NCBI GenBank assembly: GCA_030150135.1
Contig: JASLGO010000125.1
Coordinates: 1-37,449 of the forward strand
Length of the DNA stretch: 37,449 nt
From: Aquirhabdus sp.
GTDB taxonomy: Bacteria > Pseudomonadota > Gammaproteobacteria > Pseudomonadales > Moraxellaceae
Direction of reading: 5' to 3'
The translations under genes and the position numbers were made by a program. The notes beneath the pieces were generated by a model, which saw only the letters and a program-made list of their open reading frames with translations, did no database searches and was not told where the DNA came from. Below, one piece after another: positions 9,513 through 18,200 of the stretch (position 1 is its first letter; every line of letters starts with the position of its first letter).

Positions 9513-11009
9513 TTATGCTTGAATAACTGAAATATGATTGGTCGCGGTGACTGGTGTTGCACGAACACCTGCCTCGAACTCGGCGCGGAAGAATTTGAGC
9601 GCACTTTGTAGCGGCTCCATCGCACCAGGCGCATGCGCGCAGAATGTTTTTCCAGGGCCTAAGAAACGAGTGAGTTGCAGCAAGACATCAATATCTTCTG
9701 CTTTACCTTCGCCTGCCTCTAAGCCTTTAAGCAATTTTACTGCCCACGGTAAACCGTCGCGGCATGGTGTACACCAGCCACATGATTCACGTGCAAAGAA
9801 TTCTTCTAAGTTACGCACTGCTGAAACAATATTTTGCTTTTGATCGACAACCATGATGAGGCCAGTACCCATACGGCTACCTGCTTTACCAATCGTGTCA
9901 AAATCCATTGCTAAATCAAGGTGTTCAGGCATCAAGAAGTCAGTCGATGCACCGCCCGGCAACCAGCATTTCAGCTCTAAACCGTCTTGCATACCACCAG
10001 CCAATGCCAGAATTTCACGACCTGTTGTACCGATTGGCAACTCCCAAAGACCAGGGAATTTAACCTTACCTGACGCGCCGTAAATCTTCGTACCTGCATC
10101 GCCACTACGACCATCTGACAAACCCTTAAACCATGCAGCGCCACGCACAATGATTGGCGGCACATTACATAAAGTTTCAACGTTATTGACGATGGTTGGT
10201 TTACCCCATGCACCCGAAATTTGCGGGAAAGGTGGCTTCGTACGTGGATTTGCACGACGACCTTCGAGAGAGTTAATCAGTGCAGTTTCTTCACCGCAGA
10301 TATAACGCCCTGCACCGGTGTGGACATGCAGTTCAAAATTATGACCTGAACCAAGAATATTCTCGCCGAGATACCCTTTCGCTTTAGCTTGATCAATTGC
10401 TGCGTTCAAATTCTTTGCCGCAAGGATGTATTCACCACGTAAGAATATATAACCCGTTTGTGCGCCAATCGCATGCGACACCAAGATCATACCTTCGATC
10501 AATTGATGCGGCAGTTTTTCCATGAGCAGACGATCTTTGAACGTGCCAGGCTCCATTTCATCAGCATTACAAACCAAATATTTCGGGCCAACATCAGGCG
10601 CGCCTTCTTTGTTCATTGGAATCAATGACCATTTGATGCCTGCAGGAAAGCCTGCACCGCCGCGACCGCGCAATACCGCATCTTTCACAACGCCTTGCAC
10701 ATCAGCAGAAGTCATTACGAGTGCTTTTTTCAAACCCGCATAACCTTCCAATGACTCATAGACATCAATGTCGAGCACTTCGTCGTATTTGCTTAAGCGC
10801 CATGTCAATGGATGCGTTTCAGCCGTGCCATTACCATGAATCGGGGTTGGTGCAGTTTTAGTGACTTTTGCCGCTTCGATTTTTGCCGCTTTTGCCGCCG
10901 CTTCTTCCGCTGCTTTCGCTTCTGCTTTCGCAACTGCTACGCCTGCTGCTACGCTGACAGCGCTACCATCGAGCAAGCCGTCTTTTTGTTCATTCTTTGG
11001 ATCGGTCAT
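9513..11009 (-). CDS. nuoF: NADH-quinone oxidoreductase subunit F, NADH/FMN-binding, with an Ala/Lys-rich N-terminal extension
   Basis: 498 residues. NuoF oxidises NADH through FMN and passes electrons to cluster N3. 'RGRGGAGFPAGIKW' (114-127) and 'GAGRYICGEETALINSLEG' (232-250) form the nucleotide-binding sites; C410, C413, C416 and C457 ligate the [4Fe-4S] cluster. The usual length is about 440, and the excess is a low-complexity Ala/Lys/Glu-rich segment at residues 16-52 before the conserved domain. That extension is not a start error: the ATG at 11009 overlaps the nuoE stop as ATGA, and no better start is evident. Nothing else is unusual. Confidence 0.96.
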   Translation of the reverse strand: MTDPKNEQKDGLLDGSAVSVAAGVAVAKAEAKAAEEAAAKAAKIEAAKVTKTAPTPIHGNGTAETHPLTWRLSKYDEVLDIDVYESLEGYAGLKKALVMTSADVQGVVKDAVLRGRGGAGFPAGIKWSLIPMNKEGAPDVGPKYLVCNADEMEPGTFKDRLLMEKLPHQLIEGMILVSHAIGAQTGYIFLRGEYILAAKNLNAAIDQAKAKGYLGENILGSGHNFELHVHTGAGRYICGEETALINSLEGRRANPRTKPPFPQISGAWGKPTIVNNVETLCNVPPIIVRGAAWFKGLSDGRSGDAGTKIYGASGKVKFPGLWELPIGTTGREILALAGGMQDGLELKCWLPGGASTDFLMPEHLDLAMDFDTIGKAGSRMGTGLIMVVDQKQNIVSAVRNLEEFFARESCGWCTPCRDGLPWAVKLLKGLEAGEGKAEDIDVLLQLTRFLGPGKTFCAHAPGAMEPLQSALKFFRAEFEAGVRATPVTATNHISVIQA

Positions 11010-11554
11010 ACATATTGCTCCAACAAACCAGCAACTTGTGCCTCTGACACCACACCGTAAGTATCTTCATCGATCATTAGGGAAGGCGCTTTATCGCAAT
11101 TACCCAAACAGCAAATTGGCAACAAGGTAAAACGGCCATCTGATGTCGTTTGACCGTATTGAATACCGAGTTGACGCTTGAACACGTCAGCCAAGGATTC
11201 ATTTCCCATCAAATAGCACGCAATCGAATCACACAATAAAATCACGTGACGACCAACAGGCTGGCGATAAATGCGGTTATAGAATGTTGCAACGCCTTCG
11301 ACATCAGGCACAGAAATTCCAAGCACCTGAGCCACTGCATTGACCTGATCATCATTTACCCAGCCATTGCGTTTTTGCACATGCTTCAATGAATCTAGAG
11401 ATGCCGCACGTGGATCAGGATAATGATGCATAAACTCATGAATTGAATGAATCTCTTGCTCAGTCAACACAGCTTCAACATCAACATGAATATGTGGCTG
11501 CTTATCGCTGACGATTCGCTCAGCTTTCGCTGCTTTATCTTTAAAAATAATCAT
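11006..11554 (-). CDS. nuoE: NADH-quinone oxidoreductase subunit E, [2Fe-2S] thioredoxin-like
   Basis: 182 residues. NuoE carries the off-path cluster N1a next to NuoF. The helical N-terminal half includes 'GWVNDDQVNAVAQVLGIS', and the thioredoxin-like half has ligands C108, C113, C149 and C153 (CX4C and CX3C). The start is ATG at 11554; the spacer from nuoCD is 12 bp and the end overlaps nuoF by 4 bp. Length is slightly above the E. coli protein because of a charged N-terminus. Confidence 0.97.
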   Translation of the reverse strand: MIIFKDKAAKAERIVSDKQPHIHVDVEAVLTEQEIHSIHEFMHHYPDPRAASLDSLKHVQKRNGWVNDDQVNAVAQVLGISVPDVEGVATFYNRIYRQPVGRHVILLCDSIACYLMGNESLADVFKRQLGIQYGQTTSDGRFTLLPICCLGNCDKAPSLMIDEDTYGVVSEAQVAGLLEQYV

Positions 11555-11566
11555 TCCAATTAGTCC

Positions 11567-13375
11567 TTAGCGATCCACGTCAGCCATTACGAAATCAATC
11601 GACGCCAGATAAGTAATCAAGTCAGGCACCATACTGCCGTTAATTACTGAAGGCATTTGCTGCAAATGCGCAAAGCTTGGCGTACGAATACGCGTGCGAT
11701 AGCTCATTGTGTTGCGATCACTGGTCAGATAGTAGCTATTAATACCTTTAGTCGCTTCAACCATCATGCTGGCTTCGCCTTCAGGCATCACAGGACCCCA
11801 TGACACACTCAAGAAGTGAGTAATGAGCGTTTCAATGTCTTGTAGCGTCTTATCTTTCGGTGGTGGCACAGCCAATGGATGATCCGCTTTATATGGACCA
11901 GATGGCATGTTTTGCAGACACTGTTTGATGATGCGTACAGATTGACGCATTTCTTCGATACGGACTAAACAGCGATCATAAGCATCACCGTTGTACGCGA
12001 GCGGCACTTCGAAGTCGAAGTTTTCATAACCACAATACGGACGCGCTTTACGCAAATCGAAATCAACACCCGTTGCGCGCAGGCCTGGACCTGTTACGCC
12101 CCATGCCAATGCTTGACGTGCATCATACTGAGCCACGCCTTTCGCACGACCCATGATCATTGAGTTTTGAATTGCAGCTTTAACATACTCATCAAGACGT
12201 TTAGGCAACCAATCAACGAAATCACCAACGAGTTTTTCCCAACCATTTGGCAAATCATGCGCGACACCGCCGATACGGAACCATGCTGGATGCATACGGA
12301 AACCAGTAATCGCTTCGATCACATCGTAAGCTTTTTGACGGTCGGTAAACATAAAGAAGATCGGCGTCATCCCGCCTAAATCTTGAATATATGTCCCTAA
12401 GAACAGCAGATGTGAGGTAATACGGAAAAATTCGCTCATCATGATACGAATCGTATTCACGCGATCCGGCACAGTAATGCCAGCGAGTTTCTCGACTGCC
12501 ATCACATACGGCAGGTTATTCATCACACCGCCGAGATAATCGATACGGTCAGTGTAAGGAATAAATGAATGCCAAGATTGACGCTCTGCCATCTTCTCAG
12601 CACCACGATGGTGGTAACCGATTTCAGGCACGCAATCGAGAATTTCTTCGCCATCCAACTGCAAGACGATACGGAATGCACCGTGCGCAGATGGATGGTT
12701 TGGTCCCAAGTTCAGGAACATGAAATCTTCGTTTTTGTTACCACGCTTCATGCCCCAGTCGTCTGGGTTAAAGCTGCCTGATTCTTCTTCCAACTTGTGC
12801 TTTTCAGCATTCAAGCGGTATGGATCAAACTCTGTCGCACGTGCAGAGTATTCTTTACGTAGCGGATGACCTTCCCAATAATTCGGCAGCAAAATACGGC
12901 GTAGATGCGGATGACCTGTAAAAGTCACACCAAACATATCCCAAACTTCACGCTCATACCAATTCGCGTTTGGCCAAATTTTCATAGCGGTTGGGAGATT
13001 TGCATCACCTTCTTTCAATGCCACTTTGACACGAATATCACAATTACGTTCAAGCGACAGCAGATGATAAAACACGGTGAAATCTGATGGTGGTAAACCT
13101 TCACGATGTACACGTAAACGCTCATCCACTGCGGATAAGTCATACAACATGACATAAGGTTTTGGTAATGTTCGAAGGAACATTAATACTTCTAAAAGCT
13201 GCGAACGCTCAACCCAGATGGTCGGCATATCATCACGTGTTGCTTGCAGCAACAATGAATCACCGAACTTCGCGCGCAACTCCTCAACCACAGCGAATGC
13301 TGGACGAGGATCAATAAATGGTGCAGATTGATTCGCAGTTTGCGTCTCAGGTGCTACCGCTTGAGCTTCAGCCAT
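11567..13375 (-). CDS. nuoCD: NADH-quinone oxidoreductase subunit C/D (fused)
   Basis: 602 residues. The 30-kDa (NuoC) domain spans about 30-185 and contains 'ANWYEREVWDMFGVTFTGHP'. The 49-kDa (NuoD) domain spans about 210-602, begins 'LNLGPNHPSAHGAFRIV' and ends with the family-typical 'DFVMADVDR'. The fusion is the form found in enterobacteria, Pseudomonas and Acinetobacter. NuoD lines the quinone site with NuoB and NuoH. The gene is separated from nuoB by a 138-bp hairpin-bearing gap, the only long spacer in the operon. Confidence 0.97.
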   Translation of the reverse strand: MAEAQAVAPETQTANQSAPFIDPRPAFAVVEELRAKFGDSLLLQATRDDMPTIWVERSQLLEVLMFLRTLPKPYVMLYDLSAVDERLRVHREGLPPSDFTVFYHLLSLERNCDIRVKVALKEGDANLPTAMKIWPNANWYEREVWDMFGVTFTGHPHLRRILLPNYWEGHPLRKEYSARATEFDPYRLNAEKHKLEEESGSFNPDDWGMKRGNKNEDFMFLNLGPNHPSAHGAFRIVLQLDGEEILDCVPEIGYHHRGAEKMAERQSWHSFIPYTDRIDYLGGVMNNLPYVMAVEKLAGITVPDRVNTIRIMMSEFFRITSHLLFLGTYIQDLGGMTPIFFMFTDRQKAYDVIEAITGFRMHPAWFRIGGVAHDLPNGWEKLVGDFVDWLPKRLDEYVKAAIQNSMIMGRAKGVAQYDARQALAWGVTGPGLRATGVDFDLRKARPYCGYENFDFEVPLAYNGDAYDRCLVRIEEMRQSVRIIKQCLQNMPSGPYKADHPLAVPPPKDKTLQDIETLITHFLSVSWGPVMPEGEASMMVEATKGINSYYLTSDRNTMSYRTRIRTPSFAHLQQMPSVINGSMVPDLITYLASIDFVMADVDR

Positions 13376-13424
13376 TGCTTACACTTCCCAAATAACACAA
13401 AATTCTTAAATTCTTTGAGCCTGA

Positions 13425-13475
13425 AGGCAAGAGAGTTCAACTTTACGTGTATTGAACTTTTATTAAGTCTTGCCT
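13425..13475 (-). promoter_or_regulatory. Intercistronic stem-loop between nuoB and nuoCD
   Basis: Within the 138-bp nuoB-nuoCD spacer, AGGCAAGA (13425-13432) is complementary to TCTTGCCT (13468-13475), and nested inside GTTCAA (13435-13440) is complementary to TTGAAC (13452-13457) around an 11-base loop. No long T run follows in either direction, so an ordinary terminator is unlikely. An RNase processing site, stability element or attenuator that sets nuoAB apart from the rest is possible. The pairing is seen; the role is inference. Confidence 0.45.
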
Positions 13476-13513
13476 CAAGCAGAAATCACATCATTTGATC
13501 ACGACAAACAGAA

Positions 13514-14194
13514 TCAACTCGACTCATCTTGAGAGCGCAAGTTAGTCACAGCAATGCGTTCAGCCTGTTTACGATCGCGTTCAGGTTGCATAATTGGACG
13601 ATATAAACCTTGATCACCAACTACACTCGACAGAGGACGACGCTCTTTGCCAATTGACTCCTGAAGGAGCATCAATGCTTGCAAGAATGCTTCTGGACGT
13701 GGAGGGCAACCTGGAATATACACATCAACAGGAATAAATTTATCAACACCCTGAACCACAGAATAGATATCGTACATACCACCAGAGTTGGCGCATGCAC
13801 CCATCGAAATCACCCATTTTGGCTCAAGCATTTGCTCATACAAACGCTGAACAACTGGTGCCATTTTTACAAAACAGGTTCCAGCAACGACCATCAAGTC
13901 AGCTTGGCGTGGTGATGCACGGATAACTTCAGCACCAAAACGCGCCAAATCATGTGGCGAAGTAAATGCTGTCGCCATCTCAACATAGCAGCACGACAAA
14001 CCGAAGTTATACGGCCACAGTGAATTTTTACGACCCCAGTTCACCGCCAAATGAGCCATATCTTCAAGTTTAGTCATAAAGATATTTTTATCGACTTGAT
14101 CTTGCAGTGGATCGTTTACGATTTGTTTTGAAGTATCTGGATATTGCAGTGCTGTTTCACCATCAGGAGTAGCACGAGTGAGGTTATATTTCAT
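13514..14194 (-). CDS. nuoB: NADH-quinone oxidoreductase subunit B
   Basis: 226 residues. NuoB holds cluster N2, the last carrier before quinone. The N2 ligands are all present: tandem C68-C69 ('LSCCYVEMA'), C134 ('MGACANSGG') and C163 ('IPGCPPRPE'), with the same spacings as in E. coli NuoB. 'ASPRQADLMVVAGT' is the family motif. The start overlaps the nuoA stop by 4 bp. The C-terminal tail after 'GKERRP' is polar and variable. Confidence 0.97.
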   Translation of the reverse strand: MKYNLTRATPDGETALQYPDTSKQIVNDPLQDQVDKNIFMTKLEDMAHLAVNWGRKNSLWPYNFGLSCCYVEMATAFTSPHDLARFGAEVIRASPRQADLMVVAGTCFVKMAPVVQRLYEQMLEPKWVISMGACANSGGMYDIYSVVQGVDKFIPVDVYIPGCPPRPEAFLQALMLLQESIGKERRPLSSVVGDQGLYRPIMQPERDRKQAERIAVTNLRSQDESS

Positions 14195-14754
14195 ACACTT
14201 TCCTTTTGCAACTTAGCTTGCTGTTCAGCATTTGCAGTTGCATCGATAGATTGACCTGGAATCATGCCGCGGTTATCGAGCTCAAGCTCTTCCATTGGCA
14301 CAAAACGGGTGATCTCAGCGAGATCAAGCGGCTCTTGAGCGCTACCATGTTTTTGACGAACCGCTTTTTCTTTAGCGAGACGTTTTTCAGGTGCCCAATC
14401 CAGCGCACCAATGCGCCAGATATAAACCAGACCAACCAAAAGCACGACGATAAACACCAAAACTTCGACAAAGCCTGTCCAGCCATTTTCGCGAACGGAA
14501 ACGGAGTAAGCATAGAGAAATAAGGCTTCAACATCGAAAATGACGAAGAACATCGCCACCAAATAGAATTTTGCAGACAATCGCAGGCGAGCACCGCCAA
14601 CACCCAACTGTCCCGACTCAAACGGTTCTTCTTTAGAACGACCTACAGCACGACCACCCATTAGCAATGGAACTGTCAGCATAAAACCGAGCAAAAAAAC
14701 CACACCTAAAACAAAAGCAATCAACGACCAATGATGGGCTACGATGGCATTCAT
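14191..14754 (-). CDS. nuoA: NADH-quinone oxidoreductase subunit A
   Basis: 187 residues from the ATG at 14754. NuoA (ND3 homologue) is a three-helix membrane subunit with the flexible loop at the arm junction; 'PFESGQLGVGGARLRLSAKFY' and 'FFVIFDVEALFLYAY' are its conserved segments. The frame stays open to a TTG at 14787, but that codon lies inside the leader hairpin. AGGAGT about nine bases before the ATG at 14754 decides the start. The polar C-terminal tail of about 60 residues exceeds that of many homologues. It is the first gene of the operon and overlaps nuoB by 4 bp. Confidence 0.95.
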   Translation of the reverse strand: MNAIVAHHWSLIAFVLGVVFLLGFMLTVPLLMGGRAVGRSKEEPFESGQLGVGGARLRLSAKFYLVAMFFVIFDVEALFLYAYSVSVRENGWTGFVEVLVFIVVLLVGLVYIWRIGALDWAPEKRLAKEKAVRQKHGSAQEPLDLAEITRFVPMEELELDNRGMIPGQSIDATANAEQQAKLQKESV

Positions 14755-14780
14755 GCGGGGATTACTCCTGGCTTGCCAAG

Positions 14781-14817
14781 GCTTCAAAGAGCAAAGATAA
14801 GCTTTCCTCTTCGAAGC
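14781..14817 (-). promoter_or_regulatory. Stem-loop in the nuo operon leader
   Basis: The arms 14781-14791 and 14807-14817 pair over 11 positions around a 15-base loop. On the plus strand there is one A/C mismatch, but in the minus-strand RNA (the nuo transcript) that position becomes G-U, so the helix is unbroken only in the biologically relevant strand. It ends about 16 bases upstream of the AGGAGT ribosome-binding site of nuoA. It may stabilise the 5' end or bind a regulator; the function is inferred. Confidence 0.5.
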
Positions 14818-14834
14818 ATTGATTAAAAATTTTA

Positions 14835-14863
14835 ATTAAAAATCCTAGAAAACAACGGAACAA
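14835..14863 (-). promoter_or_regulatory. Candidate nuo promoter
   Basis: On the minus strand TTGTTC (14863-14858) and TTTAAT (14840-14835) are separated by 17 bases. The -10 box matches consensus at five of six positions and the -35 box at three of six. The predicted start near 14828 would put the leader hairpin at the very 5' end of the mRNA. AT-rich tracts surround it. This is a weak match, and other promoters further upstream are possible. Confidence 0.3.
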
Positions 14864-15283
14864 AAACACCAAGATGTTTAATTAAAATTTATAGGGTGTA
14901 ACTATACCTGAAATACAGAGTGTTTTTCCATATAAGACTCGACCAAAACATGAACCCAAGCGCTTTTTTTGCATCAGCATAAGCAAGCTCTTCATATCCC
15001 GCTATTTTCAACCGACAAAGAAAAAATCTCAAGCACCAAAATCAAGCAAACATCACAATATGATATATCACTTTAGTGCACATCATTCTCAAAAAAGTGC
15101 ATCACCTCATCTCGCAAAACAACAATCAACCAATCTATCACCCCACAAAAACGCCATTTCCACTCTAAAAAACAAAAGCTGTCACGATCCAATTTTCAAC
15201 AATTTTACGATTACCTTTGCACAAAGACCCAATAATACGGTACGTTTACAACCAAAGCATCCGATCAACACTACCCCTCTAAA
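14864..15283. other. Divergent intergenic region between nuoA and the MORN protein gene
   Basis: About 420 bases with no credible gene. A plus-strand frame at 15060-15287 has no ribosome-binding site, no family resemblance and biased low-complexity content, so it is not called. The region must carry start signals for both flanking genes. A TAATAC at about 15233 could be a -10 box for the plus-strand gene but lacks a convincing -35. No repeats or RNA genes were recognised. Confidence 0.5.
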
Positions 15284-16366
15284 ATGATGAAAAATTTCGC
15301 TTTAGTCTCATTAAGCATCATCCTCGCCTACTCTTCAGCAAAATGCCACGCAGAGTCTTGGATTAACGACCCAAATGGGTGCAAGGCTTACAACCCTCAC
15401 CCTGTCGTTGGTGAAAATATTATTTGGGATGGCGAGTGCCTCAATGGCTATATCAATGGCAAAGGCACTTTAATGTGGTTCGATCAGAATCATACCTTGA
15501 GCGAAAAGCAAGAAGGCTTATTTGCCAATGGTAAGTTAAATGGATCAGGTAGCTTTACCACACCCGAGGGCTATTATTACGAAGGCAATTTTGTAGAAAG
15601 CCAAGGCAACGGAAAAGGATTCATGACTACGCCAACGGGTGATCGCTATGAAGGAGACTTTGTTGACAACCTTCCAACAGGTCAAGTCACATTAACCACA
15701 ACCGACGGTATGCGCTTTGAAGGAGATTTCATCAACGGAGAGCTGACAGGTCAAGGAACTATGACCACAACGCCTTCTCTCCTGCTCGATAAAACCTTAA
15801 ACAATACACTGATTAACAAAGTCATGATGACTCACTATCAGGGTAGCTTTATTGACACACGACCATACGGAAAAGGGATTGCAACTTTTAGCAATGGCAC
15901 ACGCTTTGAAGGGGATTTTTTTAATGGTCAATTGAGCGGGAAAGGTGTGCTCACTGCTGCAAATGGAAGCAGCTATACAGGGGACTTTTCAGAAAGCACA
16001 TTCAACGGCAAAGGCATTCTGAAGCTAGCTAATGGTGCATATTATGATGGTTCATTTGTAAATGGAAAGCTCGAAGGAACGGGGACTCTAAACTTCGCCA
16101 ATGGCGATCGTTTTGCGGGGGATTTCACCAATGACGAACCCAGTGGACGAGGAACCATGACATGGCGCAATGGTGACAGCTATACAGGCTACATGGCTCA
16201 CGGAAAACCAAATGGAGACGGCATTCAAACACTCAAAAATGGCGTACAAATTATTGGTACATTTGCAAACGGTCGAGCGACATCTGATGTTGATCTTTTA
16301 GATCCTGAAAATCGACCAATTACAGGAGTTGATAAATACAAATTTGCATGGATTACGGAATACTAG
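15284..16366 (+). CDS. Exported MORN-repeat protein
   Basis: 360 residues. A signal peptide (residues 1-23, ending 'KCHA') precedes about 12 consecutive MORN units of 20-25 residues of the form YxGxFxxGxxxGxGxxxx. Clear units begin at 'YYEGNF', 'RYEGDF', 'RFEGDF', 'SYTGDF', 'YYDGSF' and 'RFAGDF'; one gap contains a short insertion near residues 165-185. MORN repeats form elongated beta-hairpin arrays that bind proteins or lipids; the partner here is unknown. No catalytic domain is attached. The start is ATG-ATG at 15284/15287 with no good Shine-Dalgarno. It lies 123 bp upstream of pldA on the same strand, so an envelope role is a reasonable inference and no more. Confidence 0.85.
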   Translation: MMKNFALVSLSIILAYSSAKCHAESWINDPNGCKAYNPHPVVGENIIWDGECLNGYINGKGTLMWFDQNHTLSEKQEGLFANGKLNGSGSFTTPEGYYYEGNFVESQGNGKGFMTTPTGDRYEGDFVDNLPTGQVTLTTTDGMRFEGDFINGELTGQGTMTTTPSLLLDKTLNNTLINKVMMTHYQGSFIDTRPYGKGIATFSNGTRFEGDFFNGQLSGKGVLTAANGSSYTGDFSESTFNGKGILKLANGAYYDGSFVNGKLEGTGTLNFANGDRFAGDFTNDEPSGRGTMTWRNGDSYTGYMAHGKPNGDGIQTLKNGVQIIGTFANGRATSDVDLLDPENRPITGVDKYKFAWITEY

Positions 16367-16489
16367 AATGTATTGACATTTGATCTCAATTTAAGTTTTT
16401 GCAAAAATCTAGAATAGCCTCCTTCAGTAGTGTAAAAGTAATTCGTTTCCCGCCATCGCTACCGAACACTATATGGAAATAGACCACAC

Positions 16490-17695
16490 ATGAAAACATT
16501 AAAAATTAAAACAAAACTCATCACTCCATCCTTATGCCACTATGTCCTAATCAGTTCCACATTATTTATCCACGGATTGCTTTCTCAGCAAATCTATGCA
16601 GCAAGCGCCCCGACCGAACAAAAAACCAGCTCTGAAGAAAATACTCTAAAACCAGAAAACACTCCAAATCCATCAACACCACAAGCCTGCACAGCGATTG
16701 AAGCAGATGCGGTTCGACTCGCCTGCTACGACACAGCTTTTGGTCGTCAGACCTCAACAGACACAACACCAGCATTAACAGCAAATACAGATCACCTAAA
16801 CAATCATTCAAAACTTGCAACACCATCAAATCTTTTTGGAACCGAAAACACAACAGCAGACAGCGCTCCAATCAACCCAACGACCTCATTGCTAGATAAG
16901 CGCTGGGAGCTTTCGCCCGATTCAAAATTAGGGACATTTACATTACGAGCAAATCGTCCCGTTTATTTATTACCCAGCTTCTATAGCAGCAGCGCCAACC
17001 AGCTCCCAACCAGCCCAAATCCTGACAATCAAGTCACCACACCGCTCAACATTGATCATAACGAAGCAAAATTTCAACTCAGTCTAAAATTCAAAACCTT
17101 AGAAAATATCCTAAATACCAACGGGGATTTATGGTTTGGATATACCCAGACATCACACTGGCAGATATTCAACTCTGAAAACTCTCGTCCGTTTAGAGAA
17201 ACCAATTACGAACCTGAAGCCAGTTTAATTTTTCCAACCCATTATAATTTTTTAGGTCTAAATGGTCGCCTTCTAGGTTTTACACTAGATCACCAATCTA
17301 ATGGTCGATCCAACCCATTATCACGCAGTTGGAATCGCGCCATGCTCAACATTGGATTAGAACGTGGAGATTGGGTTGTGATGCTACGCCCTTGGTATCG
17401 TATTCCGGAAAACAAATCGAATGACGACAACCCAGACATTAGCAACTATATCGGTCGCGGCGACATCCAGATTACACATAAATGGAATGGTCACGAATTT
17501 TCGCTCATGTTACGTCACAGTCTCAAAACAGGCTCAAACTCACATGGTGCAGCGCAATTTGACTGGTCATTTCCAATACACAACAACCTACGCGGATTCG
17601 CCCAGATCTTCACAGGTTATGGCGAAAGTTTAATTGACTACAACCATGACTCCACATCAGTTGGACTAGGTATCTCTCTGCTGAATTGGTATTAA
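16490..17695 (+). CDS. pldA: Outer membrane phospholipase A (OMPLA)
   Basis: 401 residues. The barrel domain (about 138-401) matches OMPLA motif by motif: 'SFRETNYEP'-like 'PFRETNYEP', 'DHQSNGRSNPLSRSWNR' with catalytic H268, S270 and N282 in the family spacing, 'PWYRIPE', and the end 'GYGESLIDYNHDSTSVGLG'. OMPLA is a calcium-dependent dimeric outer-membrane enzyme that hydrolyses phospholipids that have reached the outer leaflet. A signal peptide (about 1-37) is followed by a Thr/Pro/Asn-rich stretch holding 'CTAIEADAVRLACYD', a two-cysteine motif, so the N-terminal region is about 100 residues longer than in the E. coli enzyme. The gene starts at ATG 16490. Confidence 0.95.
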   Translation: MKTLKIKTKLITPSLCHYVLISSTLFIHGLLSQQIYAASAPTEQKTSSEENTLKPENTPNPSTPQACTAIEADAVRLACYDTAFGRQTSTDTTPALTANTDHLNNHSKLATPSNLFGTENTTADSAPINPTTSLLDKRWELSPDSKLGTFTLRANRPVYLLPSFYSSSANQLPTSPNPDNQVTTPLNIDHNEAKFQLSLKFKTLENILNTNGDLWFGYTQTSHWQIFNSENSRPFRETNYEPEASLIFPTHYNFLGLNGRLLGFTLDHQSNGRSNPLSRSWNRAMLNIGLERGDWVVMLRPWYRIPENKSNDDNPDISNYIGRGDIQITHKWNGHEFSLMLRHSLKTGSNSHGAAQFDWSFPIHNNLRGFAQIFTGYGESLIDYNHDSTSVGLGISLLNWY

Positions 17696-17723
17696 AATAT
17701 TTGAGGCTTCCGTCTATATTTTC

Positions 17724-17752
17724 TTGCTTATTAGGAAATATATCCCTAAAAT
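17724..17752 (+). promoter_or_regulatory. Candidate promoter of the helicase leader
   Basis: TTGCTT (17724-17729) and TAAAAT (17747-17752) are separated by exactly 17 bases. Initiation near 17759 would give a 5' leader of about 470 bases before the helicase start at 18228. The boxes are good though not perfect sigma-70 matches. Confidence 0.45.
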
Positions 17753-17857
17753 GCGCGCACGCACTTTTCACGTTCATGCCTGAACTTATTTCATCACCTG
17801 TTTACTTAAAAAAAAATCGCTTTAACACAGCAATTTAAGTAACTAAATCAAGCGTCC

Positions 17858-17997
17858 GCATTCATGAGAATGCATCAAACGCCCAGAAGTCGATACCGTA
17901 TCGACAATCTTCAGGCCACGTCCAAAAGCATTTGTGTGTTTTTGTATATAAGCCCTGCATCGTCTTTTTCAGGAAGCTTCTCATTAGCAATGCTAAT
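17858..17997 (+). promoter_or_regulatory. Structured leader (or small RNA) upstream of the DEAD-box helicase
   Basis: Three perfect short hairpins lie in a row in the 530-base gap between pldA and the helicase. They are GCATTC/GAATGC (17858-17873), GTCGATA/TATCGAC (17889-17905, extendable outward through GAAG/CTTC and GCC/GGC with small bulges) and ATTAGC/GCTAAT (17983-17997). No convincing gene is present in the gap. Long structured leaders are known for cold-shock RNA helicases such as E. coli csdA, so autoregulation is plausible; a separate small RNA is the alternative. Confidence 0.4.
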
Positions 17998-18200
17998 CAG
18001 ACTAAAAGCTTACGTTTAAAGAATATAGGTCATCTATTTGATATGTTTCGTATGTGATGCTCATAAGCAACCATGGCGAACAAAAGTCAACACAACTGAT
18101 GAACCCACATTCAAAACGATAAATAAGACACTTCAGTTTTTAACTGAACGATTTGTCTTTCATCCTGCTCGTATCGATGCGCTATTTTGATCTTTTAATT

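Noticed and set aside
14755..14787. Longer NuoA from TTG 14787
   Set aside because: It starts inside the leader hairpin, and AGGAGT points to the ATG at 14754.
15060..15287. 75-residue plus-strand frame in the nuoA upstream region
   Set aside because: No Shine-Dalgarno, odd composition, and it runs into the MORN gene start; probably non-coding.
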